Part shown: positions 57,564 through 64,000 of the stretch, piece after piece
Numbering within the stretch: the first letter of the stretch is position 1
How the letters are laid out: each line of letters opens with the position of its first letter
Origin: Eudromia elegans
Lineage: Eukaryota > Chordata > Aves > Tinamiformes > Tinamidae
Direction of reading: 5' to 3'
DNA length: 64,000 nucleotides
Assembly: GCA_003342815.1 (NCBI GenBank)
Contig: PTEX01000527.1
Location: forward strand, 22,648 to 86,647
The notes under the pieces: model-generated
What the model saw: only the letters and a program-made list of their open reading frames with translations
Databases searched by the model: none
What the model was told of the DNA's origin: nothing
Made by a program: the position numbers and the translations under genes

Positions 57564-58300
57564 GTACAGCCGGGGCAGGATGGGGCAGTTGTTGTCAAAA
57601 TATGAAGAAGCTGTGGTGAAGCTCCTCCTGCGTATTCTTTCTAAGAGAGGTATTAAATATGATGAGCGGACTCTGAATAATTTGTTACTGTGGTGCAGAG
57701 AAAAAGGATTTCATGCAGAGCCACAAATAGCGTTTCATGTTGAAACGTGGGAAGATGTAGGACAGCAGTTATGGGACAGTATTGCTAATGGAGATAAGAT
57801 TGCTCGGGAACTTGCGACTACGTGGAAGCTTGTCCTCTCTTCTTTAAAAGAACTGAAAGCTGAAAAGAAGGTTGCTTCGGAAGCAGCAGCCGCTTTGTCA
57901 GCGCCTTCAGCTCGTCAAAAGGTAATGGTGTTCGCGGAAAGACCACGGGCAGCCCCCTCAGCTCCTTTGTTACCCTCAGAATCATCGCAGTCCTCAGAAA
58001 CGCTGCAGAGTGCAGAGACTACGACCTTGTCTTCTGTCAGAGAATGTGCAGCTGCGGAGGAGTCACTGCCAGTCTGGGTGTGTGAGTTACTATCCCGTTT
58101 GGAGCAAATAGAGGAAAAAAGCCATCAGCGTGAGTCGGGAGCGTCAGCAATCTTGGAGCTGATGGACAGAGAGACTGAGGACAAGGTGGGTTGTGACCCT
58201 CTGGACACTGGGGAAACTTAAAACTCTCGCTTGCACAGAGCGAGCCGTCATCGGTGTTTCCTGTAATAGCTGGTGCGCCCGGTCAGCCTAATCAGTGGAC
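57501..58300 (+). repeat. 800-bp duplicated block, copy 1
   Basis: 57501-58300 and 58302-59101 are the same sequence except for one N in copy 2 (58482), and are joined by a single N at 58301. The block spans the last leader repeats, the gag N-terminus and the start of capsid. See findings: an assembly error is likely. Confidence 0.95.
57580..58221 (+). pseudogene. gag: ERV 2 gag N-terminal part, extra copy
   Basis: ATG at 57580 opens 213 codons starting M-G-Q, with the glycine-2 needed for myristoylation of matrix. A betaretrovirus-like matrix helix bundle region (residues about 1-100) is followed by a serine/alanine-rich linker. The frame ends at TAA, and this copy then runs into the N at 58301 instead of capsid. 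If the duplication is an assembly artefact, this is not a separate gene. Confidence 0.8.
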
Positions 58301-58301
58301 N

Positions 58302-59101
58302 CACCTGGTGGAGGTGTAGAAGAACACCTGGTGGAGGTGTGGAAGAACACCTGGTGGAGTTGTGGTACAGCCGGGGCAGGATGGGGCAGTTGTTGTCAAA
58401 ATATGAAGAAGCTGTGGTGAAGCTCCTCCTGCGTATTCTTTCTAAGAGAGGTATTAAATATGATGAGCGGACTCTGAATAANTTGTTACTGTGGTGCAGA
58501 GAAAAAGGATTTCATGCAGAGCCACAAATAGCGTTTCATGTTGAAACGTGGGAAGATGTAGGACAGCAGTTATGGGACAGTATTGCTAATGGAGATAAGA
58601 TTGCTCGGGAACTTGCGACTACGTGGAAGCTTGTCCTCTCTTCTTTAAAAGAACTGAAAGCTGAAAAGAAGGTTGCTTCGGAAGCAGCAGCCGCTTTGTC
58701 AGCGCCTTCAGCTCGTCAAAAGGTAATGGTGTTCGCGGAAAGACCACGGGCAGCCCCCTCAGCTCCTTTGTTACCCTCAGAATCATCGCAGTCCTCAGAA
58801 ACGCTGCAGAGTGCAGAGACTACGACCTTGTCTTCTGTCAGAGAATGTGCAGCTGCGGAGGAGTCACTGCCAGTCTGGGTGTGTGAGTTACTATCCCGTT
58901 TGGAGCAAATAGAGGAAAAAAGCCATCAGCGTGAGTCGGGAGCGTCAGCAATCTTGGAGCTGATGGACAGAGAGACTGAGGACAAGGTGGGTTGTGACCC
59001 TCTGGACACTGGGGAAACTTAAAACTCTCGCTTGCACAGAGCGAGCCGTCATCGGTGTTTCCTGTAATAGCTGGTGCGCCCGGTCAGCCTAATCAGTGGA
59101 C
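58302..59101 (+). repeat. 800-bp duplicated block, copy 2
   Basis: Second copy at an offset of 801 bases. Gag continues without a break from this copy into capsid at 59101, so this is the copy in register with the rest of the provirus. Confidence 0.95.
58381..59022 (+). pseudogene. gag: ERV 2 gag: matrix and linker
   Basis: Same 213-codon frame as the extra copy: M-G-Q start, helical matrix of the betaretrovirus Gag_p10 type by overall pattern, and a long linker rich in Ser, Ala and Glu with no evident P-P-x-Y late motif. A frameshift between about 59000 and 59021 puts capsid in the next frame, so full Gag cannot be made without a shift. It sits directly upstream of capsid. The ATG is preceded by CCGGGGCAGG. 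Confidence 0.85.
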
Positions 59102-59492
59102 GGGATTACCTTTTGAAGTAGTGAAGGAATTAAGAAAAACGGTGCAACAGAACGGGTTGCATGCGCTGTTTACACAAGTTCTGATTAATAACATCGTGAC
59201 GGGCAATTTATTAACACCTTTTGACCTTCGACAGCTTATGGCTGTTATCTTAACCCCTATGCAGGAATTGTTGTGGAGAGCTAGATGGACAGATCTGTGT
59301 GAAATCACGAGTACTCAGAATGCAGAACGGAGGGATGGGGATCCTTTGCGTTTCGGGGTAAAAAATGCTCTAACAGGGATGGATCAGTTTGCTGCCCCTA
59401 GAGATCAGGCTCAAATGTTTCCAGAAATACTCCGGCAGTCCTCTGATTTAGCTTTGCAAGCACTGCGGCAAACATACCCCACCGTATACTAA
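59004..59492 (+). pseudogene. gag: ERV 2 gag: capsid N-terminal domain
   Basis: The frame contains F-P-V-I-A-G-A-P-G-Q-P at the expected capsid start, then G-L-P-F-E-V-V-K-E-L-R-K, T-P-F-D-L-R-Q-L and E-L-L-W-R-A-R-W, a layout typical of beta/alpha-type capsid. It ends at TAA right before the major homology region, which lies in the next frame; one extra base (or two lost) near 59490 explains this. Capsid forms the core shell of the particle. Confidence 0.87.
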
Positions 59493-60072
59493 GATCAAGC
59501 AAGGACCCACAGAATCTTACATGAGTTTTTTAGAACGACTAAAGGAGGCGCTGGAGCAGGCAGATTTAACTATAGAAGCGAAGGAAGCGATACTTAGATC
59601 CTTGGCAATCGAGAATGCAAATTCCGAGTGTCGACGGGTACTTAGAGCACTACCGCGAGATGCCTCAGTTGCAGAAATGATGGAAGCCTGTGAGCACATA
59701 GGCTCAGAGGAACAAAAAGCAGCGTACCTAGCTGGTGCTTTCGCGGCAGCAGTCTGCCCTCTCATAGGGGGTGGGGGCCTTAGATGTTATAATTGTGGAC
59801 GGAAAGGTCATGTGAAAGCGCAATGTCAAGGGGGTCAGAAGTCGGATTCCAAGGGACGTCTGTTTAGTGGAAACTGTCGTAGATGTGGGCGATATGGTCA
59901 CCGGGAGAAAGATTGCCGCTCCCTGATCCACAAAAATCCATCAAAACTGGGAAACGGCAGGACGAGCGTGGGGGGATCTCGCACGATGATGCAAGTAAGA
60001 TCCCAGGGAGTTTGGATGGCGTCACCGCCGCCACCTCAGGGAGTGCCGGAGTTTATATCGCCATCGCAGTAG
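59493..60072 (+). pseudogene. gag: ERV 2 gag: capsid C-terminal domain and nucleocapsid
   Basis: The major homology region (Q-G-P-T-E-S-Y, then F-L-E-R-L) opens the segment. Two complete CCHC zinc knuckles follow: C-Y-N-C with G-H-V-K-A-Q-C (near 59787-59826) and C-R-R-C with G-H-R-E-K-D-C (near 59874-59915), each with the C-x2-C-x4-H-x4-C spacing used to bind genomic RNA. The frame ends after P-S-Q at TAG (60070-60072). Its last 120 bases overlap the dUTPase-protease frame, entered by a -1 shift at 59949. Confidence 0.9.
59949..59955 (+). promoter_or_regulatory. Gag-pro -1 ribosomal frameshift site
   Basis: G GGA AAC is in exact phase with the gag frame (codons CTG GGA AAC). The -1 frame continues open into dUTPase-protease. 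This slippery heptamer is used at gag-pro junctions of betaretroviruses. A downstream GC-rich stretch could form the stimulatory structure; I did not resolve a definite pseudoknot. Confidence 0.85.
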
Positions 60073-60296
60073 ATGGTATGCTTGCTGATAGTTCTGTTCA
60101 GTGTGTTCCTACCACAATGCATGGCCCGTTAGGAAGGGGGTTAAGTGCATTACTTTTAGGACGATCATCAACAACTCATAAGGGTCTTTTCATCTTACCC
60201 GGTGTAATTGACTCAGATTTTCAGGGGATAATCCANGCAATGCTGTGGACCCCGAGCCTACCAATTCATGTCCCTGCAGGTGAAAAAATTGCTTAA
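59955..60296 (+). pseudogene. ERV 2 dUTPase domain
   Basis: In the -1 frame after the slippery site come G-S-A-G-V near the domain start, G-P-L-G-R-G-L, L-L-L-G-R-S-S, P-G-V-I-D-S-D-F-Q-G and V-P-A-G-E-K-I-A. These follow the trimeric dUTPase motif order. Betaretroviruses carry this enzyme between nucleocapsid and protease, where it hydrolyses dUTP. A TAA at 60294-60296, right after the last motif, separates it from protease in the same frame. An ambiguous base lies at 60236. The conserved L-D near motif 1 is replaced here (V-Y-I-A-I). Confidence 0.85.
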
Positions 60297-60767
60297 CTTG
60301 TGCCTTTCCAGTCCTGCGTTCCACACGCAGCAAAAAGAAAAAGGAGGGCGCAGAGATTCGGTTCTACAGGAATTCCAGAAATACGTTTGGCACTTGAAAT
60401 TTCAAAACGAAAACCAATGGAACGGGTAACATTAAAAGATCCTACTGGTCGAAAGACCACAGTAAATATGCTAATAGACACCACTGCAGACGTTACCATT
60501 GTCAGCTTGTCTGCATGGCCAGCAAATTGGCCCCTTGAGGACCCAAACATTCCTGTCATGGGAGTGGGGGGTGTTCAATCCACTTGCATAAGCAAACATC
60601 TGATTCAGTGCATTACAGGCTCAGGCAACTTTTGCAGTATAAGACCATATGTAACAACAGCTCCACTGTTGCTGCTAGGAAGGGATGCTTTAGGCCAGCT
60701 GGGAGTACGACTGGTCACAGGCCAGTCGGCTTTTCAGGGGCAGTCACTGGAAAAGAGCAACCATTAA
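60297..60767 (+). pseudogene. pro: ERV 2 aspartic protease
   Basis: It continues in the dUTPase frame after the stop. The active-site region reads L-I-D-T-T-A-D, where retroviral proteases have D-T/S-G, so the glycine of the catalytic triad is lost. The flap glycines (G-V-G-G-V) and the helix motif L-L-L-G-R-D-A-L are present. The enzyme would cleave Gag and Gag-Pol. The frame ends at TAA (60765-60767), overlapping pol, which lies in the -1 frame. I saw no textbook slippery heptamer at this second junction. Confidence 0.87.
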
Positions 60768-62665
60768 TTAAGATAACCTGGACTACTGATCAACCGGTCT
60801 GGGTGGACCAGTGGCCGCTGTTGGAAGAGAAGGTTGCTCATTTACAGGCTTTAGTACAAGAACAACTAGAAAAAGGGCATATTCAGTCTACAACTAGTCC
60901 TTGGAATACCCCTGTGTTTACAATCCCAAAGAAATCCGGGGAATGGCGTTTGCTTCAAGACTTGCGTAAGGTCAATGAGGTAATGAAAGACATGGGAGCA
61001 TTACAACCAGGGTTGCCCTCACCAGTTATGATCCCCAAGAATTGGGAAATTTTGGTTATTGATCTGAAAGACTGTTTCTTTACAATTCCTTTGCATCCAG
61101 AGGACTATGAAAAATTTGTGTTCTCCGTACCCACAATTAATAGACAGGCACCGATGGAGAGATATCATTGGGTGGTGCTTCCCCAGGGCATGAAGAATTC
61201 TCCTATTATGTGTCAAATGTTTGTATTGTGGGCTTTGTTCCCGATCCGACAAAAACATCCTGAAATATTGTTATATCATTACATGGATGACATTCTTGTC
61301 TCTGGGGAAGGAATGGATGCTGANCAGGTTCTGANAGAATTAGAACAGGGACTGAAATTGCAGGGATTGCAGATTGCACCAGAAAAGGTACAAAAGCAGC
61401 CTGCCTGGAGGTATCTAGGATGGGAAATAACACAGTCTGAAGTGAGGCCACAGAAACTCTCAATATGTGCGGAGGTGTCAACACTGAATGATGTACAGCG
61501 GTTGTTAGGTGATATTAACTGGGTGCGTCCAATATGTGGAATTTCCAACGCAGATAATGAACCACTTGTACGGCTTCTTCGGGGAGGAGGTGGGGTTGAG
61601 TCCCCACGAACACTCACCCCGGAGGCTCAGACAGCCTTACAGACAGTAGCCAGAAAGGCGGCCACAGCATATGCCAGTCGATGGGACCCTGAAAAAGAGA
61701 TAGGGTTGCTAACCATAAATCATGATTATCATTCCTTTCTTTTGTTGATGCAGTGGGTAGAAGGGAAGGATCCTCTTCGTGTTCTGGAGTGGATTTTCCT
61801 TCCAATTCGACTGAAAAAGACGATAACCACTCATTTGGAGGCCTTTGCTCAACTTATTATGAAGGGTCGAGCGCGTGCCCTGGAAATTTCAGGAAAAGAA
61901 CCTGGTTTTGTGGTGGTACCATTAACAGCAGAATACTTACAGTGGGCCTTACAGAATTCAATTCAACTGCAGGTTGCCTTGTTNGACTATNCAGGTCAGN
62001 TAAAAGTTCATTTACCTCCACATCGGTTGATGGCTGCCGTAAAGCTGGGACACTTTACGGAGCGTCCCTTGCGTTTGTCTTCAACCCCTGTGAANGGATT
62101 GACAGTTTTTACAGATGCTGGAGGAAAATCTCAAAAATCGGCTCTCGTCTGGCGAGAAGGAGGCCAGTGGAATGAATTAGTTCTTTCTGATTTTAAGGGC
62201 TCTACTCAACAACTAGAGCTACGAGCAGTGGTGATGGTTTTTCAACGACGGCCAAAGCAGGCACTGAATGTGGTGTGTGATTCCTTGTATGTTGTAGGAG
62301 TTGTGCTTCGCTTAGAACGAGCTATACTGAAGGAAGTTACTGATGAGAAGTTGTTCTTACTGTTTAAAACACTTTGGTTACTGTTAAATGACCGCGAAGC
62401 TCCATACTTTATCACCCATATTCGCAGCCACTCAGCTCTGCCTGGAGAAATCGCAGAGGGATATCAGCGTGCGGATCGTCTTGTTGCTCCAATGTGGGCT
62501 GCTCCACCATCAAATATTTTCCAAAAAGCCCAAACTTCTCATGAGTTCTTTCATCATTCAGCCAAGGTGCTGAGAAAGCAGTTTGTTTTAACAGAATCAG
62601 CAGCTCGTGGTATAGTGCAGTCATGCCCTGACTGCCAGAGGGTGACCCCGACCTTCTGGTGTTAA
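60768..62665 (+). pseudogene. pol: ERV 2 pol: reverse transcriptase, RNase H and integrase N-terminus
   Basis: The frame is open from 60584, upstream of the nominal start here. [14 protein letters not shown] and [11 protein letters not shown] fingers, V-I-D-L-K-D-C-F motif A, L-P-Q-G-M-K-N-S motif B, and an intact Y-M-D-D at 61280-61291. RNase H: T-D-A-G-G-K-S, L-E-L-R-A-V, C-D-S-L-Y-V and S-H-S-A-L-P-G carry the catalytic acids in order. The integrase zinc domain follows with His residues and C-P-D-C. The frame stops at TAA (62663-62665) because of a one-base shift within integrase. Ambiguous bases lie at 61324, 61335, 61984, 61991, 62000 and 62095. The type is betaretrovirus-like. Confidence 0.9.
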
Positions 62666-63440
62666 TCCCTGAGATTCGGGCCCTCTGGAGTTATGGCAGA
62701 TGGACGTTATGCACGTGCCAGAATTTGGAAGGCTTAAGTACGTGCATGTGTCGGTGGACTGTTTTTCAATGGCTCTTTGGGCCATGGCGCAGGCCGGAGA
62801 AACCAGTAAACACGTTCAAAGACACATGCGCTCTGCAATTGCAGCCCTTGGCATTCCTTGCAAAGTAAAGACAGATAATGGGCCTGGATATATCGCCAGG
62901 AGAACTCAGGAATTTTTCCAAATTTGGGGCATTCAGCATGATACTGGGATTCCACACTCTCCTATGGGACAAGCCATTGTTGAGCGCATGAATCAGACCC
63001 TAAAGCGCCAACTGCAAAAACAGAAAGGGGGAGAGGGAGATACACCAGCAGACCGATTAGCAAAAGCAGTTTATGTATTAAATTTTTTGCGGCTCCCTCA
63101 GGACAGTTCAGTTCCGCCTATGGTAAAGCATGGAGCAGGACTGAAGGGTGCCTTGAATCAAATTCGTTCCGGGTNGTGCAANGTCCTTGTANGAGATTGG
63201 GAGACAGGAAAATGGAATGGACCTTTTGATCTTGTAACGTGGGGAAGGGGTTATGCTTGTGTCATTACAGGGGACGGTTTGAGGTGGATTCCTGCAAAGT
63301 GGGTGAAACTGTTCTTGGAAGATCTAGGACATCGCAAAGATAAAAGGGATGCTGATCTTTCTGATCAGTTTGATTTGGCCTCTCACGGAAGCATGTCCAG
63401 TGATCCAGCCTCGGACCAATGTATGGGTAACGTTGGCTAA
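62666..63440 (+). pseudogene. pol: ERV 2 pol: integrase core and C-terminal domain
   Basis: In the shifted frame a TGA (62670-62672, plausibly a decayed CGA) comes first, then an open frame from 62700. The D,D-35-E triad is intact: Asp in W-Q-M-D-V (62703), Asp in K-T-D-N-G-P (62874) and Glu in A-I-V-E-R (62982), with 35 residues between the last two. The C-terminal domain has D-W-E-T-G-K-W-N-G-P and G-L-R-W-I-P-A-K-W-V-K. Ambiguous bases lie at 63175, 63182 and 63192. Integrase inserts the viral DNA. This copy cannot be made from the pol frame without a shift and readthrough. Its last 92 bases overlap env. Confidence 0.9.
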
Positions 63441-64000
63441 TCAGACTGGGCAAGATACCTTGTGCCTTAGGATGACTACACCTGAAAATTCCTTTTCCAC
63501 ATGCTTGGTGGGTGTGCCTCTGGACAATAATGAGCTGCAAGAGCTTTGTAACAAAACTAATGGCAAAGCATCTTGTACCAATGGTGTCGGAGATGACTGA
63601 AACTCATGGCTCTCGCAGCTAGGACGGCCACAGGCTAACCCACCGCAAGAACTGGAATTGTTAGGATCATTAGGAGCATGGAGATGTGTGTACTTTAATT
63701 ATACAGGAAGGGACTGCAGCGACTCTACCCTTTGGAATGTTACCGGAACAGGTCCCTATGCAAATAGAACCCTGTGGTGTAACAACACAATGGGCAACAA
63801 TACCATGCCCTTCAGAAGCCATATGACATTGCCCAGGGGTATCTTTTTATTATGNGGAGATCGTGCTTGGCCCGCAATACCATCTCATATAGTGGGAGGG
63901 CCATGCACTTTGGGAAAACTAACCTTACTAACGCCTAATAAAACTATGATCGCAGCACATAGACGGCTTAAGAGAAGTACTCATCTATTTACCCGAAAGT
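63349..64000 (+). pseudogene. env: ERV 2 env surface subunit, incomplete at window end
   Basis: ATG at 63349 opens a frame that starts with a short hydrophobic signal peptide (about 15 residues, I-F-L-I-S-L-I-W core, ending near T-E-A/C-P). N-V-W-V-T-L-A-N-Q-T and C-L-V-G-V-P follow, a pattern I associate with alpharetrovirus-type surface proteins. TGA at 63598-63600 interrupts the frame, which stays open afterwards to the window edge. Several N-glycosylation sequons (N-x-S/T) occur both before and after the stop. Near the edge R-R-L-K-R-S (63961-63978) fits a furin-type surface/transmembrane cleavage site, which would make the surface subunit only about 209 residues. Env would bind the receptor and, with the missing transmembrane part, fuse membranes; this copy is broken. 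Confidence 0.8.

Noticed and set aside
1..64000. tRNA or rRNA genes
   Set aside because: No cloverleaf-like or rRNA-like sequence was noticed; a covariance-model scan was not possible here.

Overview
The window is vertebrate, almost certainly bird, DNA. The evidence is several CR1 LINE copies with the typical 3' tail (ATTCTATGATTCTATGAT type), many ERV long terminal repeats (LTRs), and a provirus that combines an avian alpharetrovirus-type tRNA-Trp primer site with betaretrovirus-like gag-dut-pro-pol. I cannot name the species. No intact host gene was recognised in 64 kb. The background is A/T-rich intergenic sequence with simple repeats and one 750-base assembly gap (30096-30845).

Layout. 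1-7.4 kb: quiet DNA with two CR1 pieces. 7.4-10.7 kb: a 3.2-kb CR1 LINE on the minus strand with reverse transcriptase and endonuclease remnants and an internal 588-bp tandem duplication. 11.2-14.8 kb: two more CR1 pieces, exon-like minus-strand ORFs of unknown identity, and a solo LTR with a 6-bp target-site duplication (TSD). 18.8-20.05 kb: a composite of two fused LTRs inside one TSD. 20-36 kb: mostly empty, with simple repeats and one copy of an unclassified dispersed repeat. 36.4-41.4 kb: two more LTRs and the second copy of that repeat. 45.0-46.9 kb: a CR1 split by a second fused-LTR composite, then abutted by a fragment of another LTR. 50.4-51.2 kb: an LTR flanked by 50-bp direct repeats.

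54.3-64 kb is ERV sequence throughout. An old, short-LTR provirus with a Lys-like primer site and a broken gag (54.3-56.75 kb) is cut by a second, better preserved provirus running to the window end: LTR, tRNA-Trp primer site, tandem-repeat leader, gag, dUTPase-protease, pol and the start of env. Gag-pro joins by a recognisable -1 frameshift site, and pro-pol also lies in a -1 phase. Env has its own start and a signal peptide overlapping the end of pol. The copy is damaged: frameshifts in gag and integrase, stop codons in dUTPase-protease, integrase and env, and an altered protease active site. An 800-bp piece of leader plus gag is present twice with only an N between the copies, which looks like an assembly error.

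The LTRs at 13, 19.3-20.05, 36, 41, 45.3-45.9 and 50 kb share a design: TG...CA ends (five start TGTTG), an inverted repeat in the first 20-45 bases, CCAAT boxes, a TATA box, a polyadenylation signal and a GT-rich stretch, followed in several by a splice-donor-like site. The two fused composites are 1,256 and 1,254 bp long and are the least expected structures in the window.
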